A stretch of DNA of 64,000 bases from Anthoceros angustus. Taxonomy: Eukaryota; Streptophyta; Anthocerotopsida; Anthocerotales; Anthocerotaceae. The position numbers and the translations under genes are program-made. The stretch is taken from positions 1,922,001 through 1,986,000 of the forward strand of contig MU008169.1 in the NCBI GenBank assembly GCA_010909165.1, in the 5' to 3' direction. Below, piece by piece: positions 45,487 through 56,364 of this stretch. Position 1 is the first letter of the stretch. Each line of letters starts with the position of its first letter. The notes below the pieces were generated by a model. The model did not search any database. It had not been told where the DNA came from and saw only the letters and a program-made list of their open reading frames with translations.

Positions 45487-47072
45487 GACACCAAACTAGA
45501 ACCTTCTAGCAAAGGCAATCCGAACGCCAAATGTCTCACAAAACCACATAGAAACGTCAAGAAACTTGAGTCCCTGCTGCCCACGACTGCGCAGTACATG
45601 TGCAAGACCCGGCATGGGCAGTCCTCAATGTTGTGACAAGTTGGTAGTGGCCATTGGACGACATGGTGAGCTCGTCAAGTCGCGCCAGTGGCAGGAACAA
45701 GATATCCTGGTTGTCAGGTAGGTAGGGCTGGGCGAACGCAGTCTTCTACACGGTCACCACGCCCAGATCTTGAGACGCGTCTCATACAACCTCCCTCTCT
45801 CCTCTTTGGGAGGTATCTTGCCGGTTCTATGCCAATATACGAACAGTTAACTAGCTTGCAAGCGAATCAGTATTAGCGGTTTGAAAAATGTGTAAATCGT
45901 CCCACTATGTGAGCACGTCGACCTCCCTCGTGCGAAGTCTAAAGTGCAAGATTTTTTACTTGATAATGATAATGGTAATGAAGAAATGTCATCCATGAGC
46001 TTTAGACAATAGTGCATGTGAGCTCCCTCAAGATTATACTCTAGATTGGTTGGCTATTAAGCAAATAAATTACAGTATGTCATGACCACAAAGGTCGGTG
46101 GCTAGTGATGTCTGACTAACTCGGGATAACCTGGGTTGAGGTCGTCAGGCCTTAAACTTGTCATTGTGAACAATGAAGCGCTAAGTAACTAGCAGAGATA
46201 AAGGAGAATCACTAAAGAAGAGGATTAGCGCAGTAAATGAATACAGTTAGCTGAAGCTGCAAAAGTTGAGAAAGAAGAATTGTTACAGCTCCAGTATAGA
46301 CAACTTTATTGGATCTAAACATGAGGATACGTTCGTATAAAGCCTAAATGTTAACGAAGATATTGAGAGATGATTAGGTGAATATTACAAGTGCACTAAG
46401 GGCACCTAGAGGAGCATTCTTTTGATAGTTCTCACGCAGGAAGTGTGGTGTGAAGATTGTGTGGCACACAGACTTCCTTGTTTTGCAAACTTGAATATAA
46501 AATTTAAGCGTCATGAATTTGCATGAACTTTGCAATTGAATTCACATATGATGTTTGGATCAAAATCAAGTCATGAGAGTGTGTTTCAGAACATAGCCAG
46601 ATCAGTTTAAGTACAATTTTGCTACACTCCAGCGTTCCAGATCAGATCTGGAAGATTCTTCAATGCTCAGCCAGCTTCTGATCATTAGTCCTTAAGACAT
46701 GCCACATCATTAGCATGATGCCACAGCAATAGATCATTAGCCCTATGAGCATAGCGAGCCTCTTGCATACAGATAGGCTGTCTTGTAATGAGTTCGGGAG
46801 GGTTACAAGTAGCCAACTCGTGCAAGTGCGAGCCAAGAACCTATGCCTAACCGTAATCTACCTTGTAAATTGGGGTTATTACATTGGAGTTAATCGTATT
46901 TATACGTCTAGGTTAATCAGGGTTTTATGATGGTGGGTTTTGATCCGTATGTGGATGATTTAGGGTTTGTTAGTCCTCTGCGTGTCCTCAAGGGTTGGAA
47001 TCCAGCTCGTGGCTTCATTGCCAAATTTTGTGCTTCGGTGTTGATATGAACGGGTGGCCATGTCCCGTCTAT
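45487..47072. other. AT-rich intergenic DNA
   Basis: No gene, RNA or clear element is recognised in this 1.6 kb stretch; it holds only short open frames. Confidence 0.5.
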
Positions 47073-47522
47073 CTAGTGATTTATCACATTCTCCCCACTG
47101 CGAATACGTTTTTTGGCAGGTTCCCAAGTTGCAGTAGAGTCCGGCTCTTGGCTCCATCCAACGAGCGGATGGAGCAGTTCCTCATATCCGGTCTGGTAAT
47201 TGAAAGGCATGTCTATGGGCGATGGGTGGCAAGGGGTTAGTCTCCAATTCATACCTCCTGATTTTCTTGATGTCGGAGGGGACATTGGTGGTGTGGATTT
47301 ACTCCTTATGCTTGATGTGGCGGCAGGGTGCGGTGAAGTCCATACCTTGGAGCACTGTACAATGGGTTTCAGCATGCTTACATGAAATGTGCGATTCATT
47401 CCCCAGCCTACTGGCAACTCCAATTGGTAAGCGACCTCATTGATCTTTTGCCATATTTTCACAACTAGAAAATTGGGTGGTTTATAATAACTATTGTAAG
47501 AGATTGTCGTCACATCATTCAA
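47073..47522 (-). mobile_element. Ty3/gypsy integrase C-terminal fragment
   Basis: The minus-strand frame contains KIWQKINEVAYQLELP and MNRTFHVSMLKPI, the conserved join between gypsy integrase and the chromodomain-like tail. A degraded tail with TWEPAKKRI follows. No RT is attached, so it is a fragment. Confidence 0.8.
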
Positions 47523-47563
47523 AAGTGTTATACTTTTGGATTTGTTGTTAGGTCTGATGAGGA

Positions 47564-47743
47564 TGTGTGTTAGAATTGACCCTAGTTATACCTAAATCAT
47601 TAGTAATAATGGACAACTATAAAATTGTCACATCACTTTATATTTTCTTTACTTAAGACTCAATTTTGATTATTATTGAATTAATTGTTCCTTGTAACAT
47701 CTTTGCTCTAGTCGCTTGCTAGCTCCTAGTCTGATGTTTTACA
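47564..47743 (+). repeat. Orphan copia LTR followed by a primer-binding site
   Basis: A 180 bp stretch starts TGTGTGTTAG and ends GTTTTACA, followed directly (47744-47755) by TGGTATTAGAGC, a one-base variant of the initiator-tRNA primer-binding site. No copia coding sequence follows, so only an LTR-leader remnant of a different copia family remains. Confidence 0.65.
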
Positions 47744-47755
47744 TGGTATTAGAGC

Positions 47756-49020
47756 ACAGCTATGATTGCTTTTGTCTAACCTAGTGCCATTGCACTAACG
47801 GAGAAATGGAGCGGGATACAGCATTCGTTGCTCATTTCTAAATGATCCCCGAATCTCATTTCTCACTTCACTTCCCTATCTGCATGATGGGAATTAGGAA
47901 CAAGGTCCTAGGCCACATACTACACTGCCGACGGTGAGACATACAACTGGGCATATTAATCCTATCTCATAAGTTATGAGTTCGGAATGATGTGCCAAGC
48001 CATTTCCTACTGCCTGCATTGTCAACATGATAATTTTTGAAGGGGGGGAATATAGTAACCCCCTTCGGTCGAGACAGCACCCCCTTGTCACGATGTACAC
48101 CCTTCCTACAACAGCATATCTACCCTACTTCGATAATGCGCACACCCTTTCTGAGCTCATACCTTTGATAAAAGACGCACTTTCAAGTCTACACCCTAGA
48201 ACTGGAGCACAGTAGGGTGTGGGCCCGTCTCCGTTTTTGTAGAATGCTTAGAGGGCTGCCATTTTTATTTGTTTATTACAACCGAAAACTTTTACTTTCA
48301 AGTGGTGGAACACAATGAAAACAATCCTGTACTAGCGGGAGTCTCATTTCAAAGGTCGTGAGAACATTGCAACAAACAACTGCTAAAGGAGGAAGTGGTC
48401 ATCAGCATCGACAATAGTCATTCAAGAGTGCAGCCTGGCGACTCATCCATGCCTTGCGCTGAAACTGAGTCAAGTACCACCGCTGCCACGCTCCCAAGCT
48501 TCTCAAGCTTCCCTAGCTTCCCAAGCTTCCGAAGCTCTCGGCCTTCAGGCTCCAACGACATCCTTCTCCCAATGAATCTGGGCAACAAGAGTAGAGGATA
48601 AGAGCGGTAAAAGGGTGCACAAAGTAGCGGCGTGGCAGAGGGACAGAGGGGCGGCGTAGAGGACTGCACCACCACAATAGCAGAGGGCCTATAGAGTAGT
48701 AACACGGAGGGCATGTAGGCACATGTAAACGGGTGGAGGTGGGAGGAGGAAGTGGAGGGCATGAGGCCGAAGGTAAGCGATCGTCGACCTCAAAATAGGT
48801 AAAAAGAAAAGTTAAAAGTGAGATAAAAAGGTAAACTAAAGATAAAATCCTAAACCCTAAAATATTATTTTAATGAAACTTTAAATCTCTCACATCTATC
48901 TCTCAAAAGTAACTTAAGTGTTCCAAAGCCATATGGTACTTTTAAGTGTAGCATCAAACCATGCTTGGACCCATTAGATGCCGAGGATCGATGAAATCCT
49001 CGACCGGGTACACGAGTCTC
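47756..49020. other. Intergenic DNA with no recognised gene
   Basis: Only short open frames are present. A CAAGCTTCC-type imperfect repeat occurs near 48495-48535 (AGCTTCTCAAGCTTCCCTAGCTT and neighbours). Nothing else stands out. Confidence 0.5.
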
Positions 49021-49560
49021 TCAGTGTTTCACCAAGATTGACCTACGATCCGGGTTCACCAAATTAGAATCAAGCGAGGAGACGAATTCAAAACAGCATT
49101 CATAACCAGACACGGGCCTTTCGAGTTTACAGTATGCCTTTCGGCCTCACCAATGCACCGGCGACATGATCCAATGCATGATACAAGAGATCTTTAGGCC
49201 ATTGCTTGGTCACGAGGTTGAAGTCTTCCGGGATGATAGTCTTGTCCACACCCCTGACATAGAATCCCACATCGAGATGGTTAGAAGGGTGTTGAGCTTG
49301 CTTAGGGCTAAAAGCTCTTGGCTAAGTGCAGCAAGTGCTTGATCATGAGGAAAGAAGTAGAATACCTTGGTCATATCATCAACGCTGATGGCATCAGCAT
49401 GGACCCGAGGAAGGTGAAGGCCGTTGTGGACTGGGTCCTGCCACAGGATATCACGCAGCTGATATTACCCAGTCACACTTCCAAGGAGAACGTTTCAACA
49501 GAAACCATCGCTCAATTATCTGCCATGCTGTTTGCAGGTCGTTGTGCCTAAGCAACACGA
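49021..49560 (+). mobile_element. Ty3/gypsy reverse transcriptase fragment
   Basis: Plus-strand frames, broken by indels, read KTAFITRHGPFEF, a MPFGLTNAPA-type segment, the altered catalytic block FRDDSLVHT and KEVEYLGHIINADGI. These are in the order of gypsy RT. No integrase or LTR is adjacent, and the fragment lies on the strand opposite to the gypsy fragment at 47.1 kb. Confidence 0.82.
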
Positions 49561-50578
49561 CACCAATGAATGCGGGGCGGTTTGATCCTGCCTCGGACAT
49601 GAGGTGGGGCTCTCCCTCTCCTTTCGAGTGAACCGGCTCCTTATTCACCGTCAAATGGAGTCATGGGTCGGTACTTCTTCGATGTGCCGCTAGGGAAGGA
49701 ACTGATACACCAAAGTTTCAAAGGGCACCCTGAACACGTTTTTATCAAATTGAGAAGAGGGAGAACGTCCACAGAGGGGGGAAACGAAACGTGCCATCAG
49801 CCCACTGCTACACAAAAATGTCCGGGCGGATTTTAGAAGCAAGAACACCGGGCCAGGACAGCTTCTGGCTCATTTCTACACCACCATTTCTAACTATGTA
49901 GTGTCTTTGTCGTTTCCTTAGGTATGCTGATGAGTCATGCTGCCTCTCCTTCCAAGTCGAGCGCTCCGGATACCCTGAACGTGGCAGTCGTGAAGGATCG
50001 GACGAGAGGTAAAGCTCTCACTGAATCCAACTGCTCATACAGCTCTTCAAGGTTAGCTAACTGTGGAAGTGCAAACAATCCATGAGCATGCTGTTACAGA
50101 AGGTCAAGCGAGTAAAAGTCATCCCTACCGCCTTCTCACATAAACTCAAAATACCATGCCGATGTTGCTGCTCATCCTCTAACTGCTCCCAGCCTACACA
50201 TGCACAGAGCCTTCATTTTTGGCTTCGGCAATAAGAAATGAGGAAAACATTGGCACAAAGAGCTGATTGTTGCTACAGCCTTCCTGCAGCGGGCCCTCTT
50301 CTGTACGCTGAAGAGGACCTCCTAATGAGCCTTTTGCGAGAGGAAAAAAGAAACTGAAAATCACCACAAGTCACATTGCAAGTATTTTAACCTCATGTCT
50401 GGGAGTTGTCGGTGCAGCTGCTCAAGAAAAGCCCCTCCAATGTTAGATGCCCAACCTACCAGCCAGCTTTCTCCAAGTCGATGACTATATATCACAACCT
50501 TATCGAACTACAGCTATAATGAATATTCTCAGGATTTCAACGGGCCGCTACAGACCTGCCACGTTACATGCATGAAAC
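49561..50578. other. Intergenic DNA with no recognised gene
   Basis: About 1 kb without recognisable coding sequence or repeats. Confidence 0.5.
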
Positions 50579-51600
50579 TCACCGCCTCTCCGGGATGTTG
50601 AACTTCAGCAGCAAGTGAAGGTGCCTTCTCCGTGCCTTGTGACCTTCGTCGTAAGTACCATACCCAGCAATCAGGGCGGTCCATGTCACCACATTCTTTG
50701 CAACCAAGCTGTCAAAAACCTGGCGTGCATCCTCCAGTTCACCACGTTTTGCATACATGCCCACCAGGCAGGTGCCCATCACTACATTATCCAGCAGTCC
50801 TCTTTCGACAATCTATGAGTGCAATTGCATGCCCTTCTGCAAGAAAAAGTGGTCAGCAAAAATAAGGCCCGCCTCCTCCATTGTCCAAACACAACAAGCA
50901 CCTCTTGGCCCAGTCCTTGCTGTGCATACCCAGCAATCAGGGCATTCCATGTCACCACATCCTTTGTGGCCATCCTGTCAAAAACCTGGCGTGCATTTTT
51001 CATTTTGCCAACAAACAAGTTAGTAGGAATGCCACTCTGCACCACATCACAGTGCACTTTTCTGCCAGATTCCAAGTCAGCGGCAAATACACAAGCTTGA
51101 AGGGCAGCTACAACGAAGTAAGCATCCATCCGCCTTCTCTCCTGACCTACGCATCTCATGGCCTCATTAGGTTTCCCATGCTTAGTGTATGGGGAGATTA
51201 TGGAAGACCACATGAAGGTATCCGGTTTGGCCACTCTGGTGAGCACATCCATGGCCTCCTTTAGCGAACCTCCACATGCATACATGCGCAAGATATGTTC
51301 CCCAAGTATGCAGTCGACTCGTACCCAAGTTTTGGCATGAGATCATGAACGCGTCGCCCCACAACCAAATCCTTCTTAGCTGTACACAGTTTTAGCACAG
51401 TGTGTAACAGAGACTGAGAAACAGCAGAATCTATCTGCGCCAGAGATTCCAGGGCTCCAACGGCCTTACACTGCTGCACCTGGAGGCTTTGTTTGTTAGG
51501 AGTTGCCTCCCTGCGATGAGGTGAGCTGGACCTCCTCGTAGAATCCCTGTGCACACACCAGGTCCTCGTTGGGTCCACAACGGGTCCGCTTGCCATACTG
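50579..51600 (-). pseudogene. Truncated copy of the PPR-DYW gene
   Basis: Minus-strand copy of the N-terminal half of the gene at 12570-15173. Shared blocks include RMYACGG.L.EAMDV, AALQACVFAADLESGR, QVFDRMATKDVVTWNALIAGYAQQGLGQE and ARQVFDSLVAKNVVTW. It has frameshifts, an internal loss of PPR units, and ends around 50590, so the later PPRs, E and DYW domains are gone. Similarity extends about 60 bp upstream of the ancestral start codon (to about 51660). Confidence 0.9.
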
Positions 51601-51660
51601 TGGCCATCGTTCAGGGACCGCTGTCGGAGGATGAGTCCAACACCGCCCAGGTACTGTTTA

Positions 51661-52235
51661 CGACCACCCCATCCGGAACTGGATCCGATGCCGCCGCCTA
51701 TGCAACACATACTTAGTATCCTCGGCCGCTGTGCGGATTTTGCCGTCCCGTAATAGGGGTGTTTGTAGGTCCCAGGACGGCACAGGGAGACAGTTGCAGG
51801 CTGGTGAAAATTTGTCAGGAGGTGTCCTTGTGGACATGGAAGCTTGGTGAGCCAGCACTGGAAATATGGAATCTGCGGTTCGAATCACTGGCATAGCGAC
51901 TAACAATTCAGAAACAGGGGGTGGTAGACCTGTCCGAAATGGGAAGAGAGTGATGTAAGAGAACTTCAACTTCCTTCCTCATCTTCATAAGCCAAGACGG
52001 CCGCCCTTGACTAGTGGTCCTCCTCAAGTGGTCTGCTGTTCACGCTACCTAGACTATAACTCCGGACCTGAATAGTGCAGGATGCATACATCTTGTGGCT
52101 GCGATTTCTGGGCAGTGCAATAGGCAGTTCTCCTCATCGTGTGCAATAGGAAGTGCTCAGATCGAAGGGTTATCTAACATTGACGCGCATACTTTAAAGG
52201 ACACATAACCTCACTCCCAAGCCTTCGCACCACGT
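51661..52235. other. Junction region between the PPR pseudogene and the inverted RPB11 copy
   Basis: In the first block RPB11 lies directly upstream of the PPR gene in divergent orientation. Here about 600 bp of unmatched sequence separates the PPR copy from an RPB11 copy turned the other way. No gene or mobile element is recognised in it. Confidence 0.5.
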
Positions 52236-52530
52236 CCACTGTCTTACTTGTACGCACTCAAAAGGGCATGCCCTCTATTCAAGGTCTCACATACCTGAAT
52301 AGCGCGCCTGTGTCGAACTTCGTGGGAAGTTTGCTACTTCGGCAGGGAAGTATACAAACAAGTTTTCAGATGCCCACTCTCTCCAACTCAAAATTCCAAG
52401 CACTCAAACCGAAGCAGGTAGAGGAACTCAGAATTCCAAGCGCTCAAACGGAAGCAAGTGGAGCCCCTGTGGCCCCCTGTCAAAGACCTGTCGCTCCGGG
52501 TTTCACTAAAATACATCGCACTCCAACCTT

Positions 52531-53285
52531 TCAATAGTAATCCGTAGTCTTCTGGGCTACCTCGGTCTGCATGTTTTCCCCACCAACACCGAAGCAGTCA
52601 GTGGTGAAGCGTCGTTTTCCGGGTCGTGACCAGCAGGCATAGCACATGTATCCTAGTCTCAAAATCAGCTGCAAGGGCAGGCTACGCACCTCAAAACTCC
52701 GTTTCAGGTGTTCAAGCTCCATATCCAAGTCATTAACAGCCTGGTTATAAGCCTGCATAGGCGAAGACTGGCTGGTTGTTTGAATCTGCAGGCAAAAACG
52801 AGTTGAGTACAGCAAATTAGACCGCCGTCAAAACCATAAATTCCTGTCAAGACTGTAAAGCCATAATATCAGGGACAACGTTCACCTTCACCACAATCTT
52901 GTACTGCAAAGGGTGGGGAAGCTTGTAGCCAGCAAACAACACGCTGGGGTCCCTGTGCAATTGCCTGCCCACCAAACAGAAACGTCAGCTCCGAAATCTT
53001 AGACCTACATCTCCACGCTGGAGAAACGCCGGCAAACGCTTACATGCGGACAACGTTGCCAATGGTATGATCCTCTCTCTGAATCGTGAAGCTAGCCGCG
53101 TTCATAATTTTCATGTCCCTTTCATAGTTCACCCTGCCGACACAAGCCCTGGACGTAATCAGTCCTATTCACAACCCATCTGGGATACAACAAGGCAAGA
53201 AGCCAATTCAGCAGCTTCTTGCGACCACCCACTTTTTCATGCCCTCGGGCACCACAAACCGCTCATATCTGTCCGGAGCATTCAT
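52531..53285 (-). CDS. RPB11: Second RPB11 gene copy (RNA polymerase II subunit 11)
   Basis: Exons 53285-53233, 53133-53044, 52964-52886, 52785-52690 and 52566-52531 have exactly the same lengths as in the first copy (53, 90, 79, 96 and 36 nt) and encode 117 aa without a stop or frameshift. Differences are few and mostly conservative (for instance YKLP for YRLP, IVVK for [17 protein letters not shown] for [13 protein letters not shown]). The first donor is GTGGGT rather than GTGAGT, and the last exon begins with Thr instead of Ala. The duplicated block covers about 52236-53320, including about 75 bp upstream of the ATG, so it may keep a minimal promoter. Introns are present, so this is not a retrocopy. 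Confidence 0.9.
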
Positions 53286-53639
53286 TTTGCCTGGCTGCTT
53301 CAACCCAGACCAGCCTGAAGCTCGCAATCGACCACAGGACTGCCTTCTTCTTGTTCCTTCCTGCCTTCAACAACCGGACTGCCTTCGCTTGTCCCTTCCC
53401 GCGCTCAACATTTGCATTAGGGCGCCTGAACTGTAAGTCCGTATTTATTTATTAGCCTCTTGATATTTCAGTTCGCCTCATACCGTAGCCCGAAGCAGGT
53501 TGATTTGGGACCTATACACGTACATCCTGAAACTGATGAGTTGGAGGATTTACATACATACAAACATTCGTGCATAAGTATATTTTAATGGGAAAAACCA
53601 GCACGGACACCCAAGGTGGACCCCGGACGTGAAAAGGAG

Positions 53640-55620
53640 CAACTAAGCTCCTCACCTAAAGTTACCTACTGCTCCCAGAACATCATAGGTAGGACTACGG
53701 AGGAAATAGAAGAAGTGTCATCTGCCATCGCCGCCTTATGAAGAATTGCTGTCAAGAGGGCCCTTCGAAGGGCAACGGAGACTCGCTGGCTGAAGTAAGC
53801 TGTGAAGTAAGAAAGGGATAACCCCACACCATGCCTGTGGGTGTGGTAGGATTTGGCATGGGACTTGAGAAATTTATCGAAGTCCGCAGCCATTGCCCTA
53901 TACGTTTCGAGTGCGAGCATAATAAAGAAGTGGCTTGCTTGCATCCATTGTACTTCCTGACCTTATGAGCCGCAGCTCCGGCGGCAGCCCAACCAGGACG
54001 GTTAGTGATAACTTGAGCGGAAATGGTGTCTCGAGCAGGGTCAGTAACCACCACATCCGCCACCGAATCCTGGTCACCGTGAACAAAGTAATAGTCAGCC
54101 CTGATTGAGCGACCTGTTTGAAGAGTGTACCCTCGCTTCTTCCAGGCCATGTAGCCGCTTTCGCGAACTGTGACAAACATGATATCGCGGATAGTGTCGT
54201 GGGTGGCGATGTGATGACCCCCATGGGGACAACGAGCAAAGTGTACCCCAAAGTCATCGAGGGCAGAGACATACTCGCAGGTAAGGAGGGAAGATGCCAC
54301 ACGCTGAAGCAGGCCAAGATGGAATCGCATCGCAGTGGTGAAGGTGGTTGGTGCGATAACAAAACCTCGTATACACGGACGAGCTAGAAGCCAAGCGCTT
54401 GCGCCCTTACCAGAACAAGAGCGAAGCCGAGCTCTTGTAGACCTAGGGATGGAGGAGTCCAAGAGGACGAACTGGAAAGCTTGGCCGAGCTGCTTCTCAA
54501 GCAACAACGCCTGCAGCCCCCTGAAACTATCGGAGATGAATGTCGAGAAAGGAGCAAAATCCCGCCAACCATCCACAAAAAGCATTTATTTCCCTAGCCT
54601 GCCTCAAGGAAATTTGGAGAGGGAAGGTTCCCTCCTCTTCACTAGACACAAGATCCTCCAGAAAGGGCCTGTCTCGGAGGATGAAGCGAGAGGCTAGATC
54701 AGGAGTTGATAGGGCCTCGTTGCTTAAAAAAGCTGCGGGGGAAGAAACCTGTAGTGAGAGAAGGCCAGCACCTCCAAACTGCACTAGCATGGATGCTTGC
54801 TAGCGGGCCAAATCGCCTGAAGGGCACTCGAAAGCCCTCGGGCCCATGATATCACTAAGAGTATGCATTATCTTCCTGTCAAACCCCTGAAGTTGAGACA
54901 TGAGAACGGGAGATGGGGGGAGCGTGTGGATGAGGTAACCAGGGCGCCTAGCGAAGCAGGAGGAAAGAATTCCAAAGGCCACCTGAGCATCGCCCAACAG
55001 GGGGAGGGCCTCGACATGGGACAGGTCCTCCGCAAGAGCCTAGTCCAAGAAGCTCCCAATGAAGTCAGGGGAGCCGAAGGGGACCCCCAAAATCCGTAGA
55101 CTTGAGGCCGGAGCAATCTTCCTAGCAGGGAACTGCAAAGTGGGGAGGATACCCTAAGGGAACTGCAAAGTGGGGAGGATACCCTAAGGGAACTGCAAAG
55201 TGGGGAGGATACCCTAAGGGAACTGCAAAGTGGGGAGGATACCCTAAGGGAACTGCAAAGTGGGGAGGATACCCTATGGGGACCAGACATGGCACTTAGA
55301 GAGCTTGACTTTTAAGCAGACCAAAGAAAGCTCATGGGAGACAACCCAAGGATGTGATCTTGCTAATCACACGACCAATCCCATGATGACAGAGGCGTGC
55401 ACCCCTAGAAGGACGAGACCGGACGCTGAAACCTGTGCCACGGAGCTAGTGGAGGTCGCAAGACGTACTTGGGCAACCCAAGTAGTCTGGTCAAAGTCCT
55501 TATGCATGTGCTCAATGTGGGTTTTCATCCCTTTAACGCCACAACAGAGTAGAGCACAAACTGGACAGGGAGTGTTCTTGATGGTCAGAGAAGGTGTGGA
55601 CCGCCCCATCGCAAAGAGAA
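53640..55620 (-). mobile_element. Second LINE remnant of the family at 7.3 kb
   Basis: On the minus strand, starting at the right: a zinc-finger-like piece near 55560 (CPVCALLCCGVKGMKTHIEH), a 30 bp tandem repeat, then C-terminal polyprotein pieces. The latter include FGILSSCFARRPGYLIHT, SDSFRGLQALL and a 277-codon frame (54585-53752) with SGKGASAWLLARP, HFARCPHGGHHIATHDTIRD and SIRADYYFVHGDQDSVADVVV. The order and residues parallel the first copy. The central reverse transcriptase is missing and several frames are used. Confidence 0.72.
55128..55277. repeat. 30 bp tandem repeat, five copies
   Basis: Five head-to-tail copies of a 30 bp unit starting GGGAACTGCAAAGTGGGGAG, nearly perfect. In the minus-strand frame each unit reads as ten residues (VSSPLCSSLR), so the array keeps frame. 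Confidence 0.97.
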
Positions 55621-56152
55621 GAAATCATAGAGAGAGAACAAATTGTAGACACTAGCATGGGGTTGACAAGGCCAAGGAGGCACTGGGGACTGGGGACAAA
55701 GAGTCCTTGACCTTTACCGGACTTACAAAGTTTTAGCTCGGTATAGCAAACCCCAAGAGACCGGCCAAAAGGCCTCGCCTAGAGGGGATGCAGCCCACCA
55801 CACCACTGGTAACCTATCAGAGCAATACCCACACCTACCAACTTCTTGTCCAATGATTGTACATACGCAGGTACAAATCTCCAGCGCTCCACCTAGGAAT
55901 TTTAAATAGCATTCTGTGGCCTACACACGCATGAGCCGAGTCGTTGTACCATCGCCATTGCTCTTTGTTTCAAATGCTCACCACGGTGAAGAATGCTTGC
56001 TTGATTGTCACAAGAACGAACACGATTGTCACAAGAACCAACTCTAGGACGGTCACAAACACAAGATGCTCACTCATGGTGAGGGATGTGATACTGAAGA
56101 ATGTGTGTTACAAGATTCATGGCGGATTGTTTTCCATCATCTAATTGTCAGT
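55621..56152. other. Intergenic DNA
   Basis: No gene seen. A CACAAGAAC-type short repeat occurs near 56005-56040. Confidence 0.5.
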
Positions 56153-56323
56153 CATACATACATACATACATACATACATACATACATACATACATACATA
56201 CATACATACATACATACATACATACATACATACATACATACATACATACATACATACATACATACATACATACATACATACATACATACATCACAACATA
56301 TATACATACATACATACATACAT
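56153..56323. repeat. (CATA)n microsatellite
   Basis: An almost uninterrupted CATA array of about 35 units (56153-56291), then a short interruption and a second small array to 56323. It begins only about 40 bp beyond the HDA14-like stop codon, so it may lie in the 3' UTR. Confidence 0.97.
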
Positions 56324-56364
56324 CACAACAACGGTACAAATATCAAGATATTTGAGCGATTCGA

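Noticed and set aside
55128-55277. CRISPR-like array
   Set aside because: The five units are contiguous with no spacers, and the setting is a plant nuclear LINE remnant.
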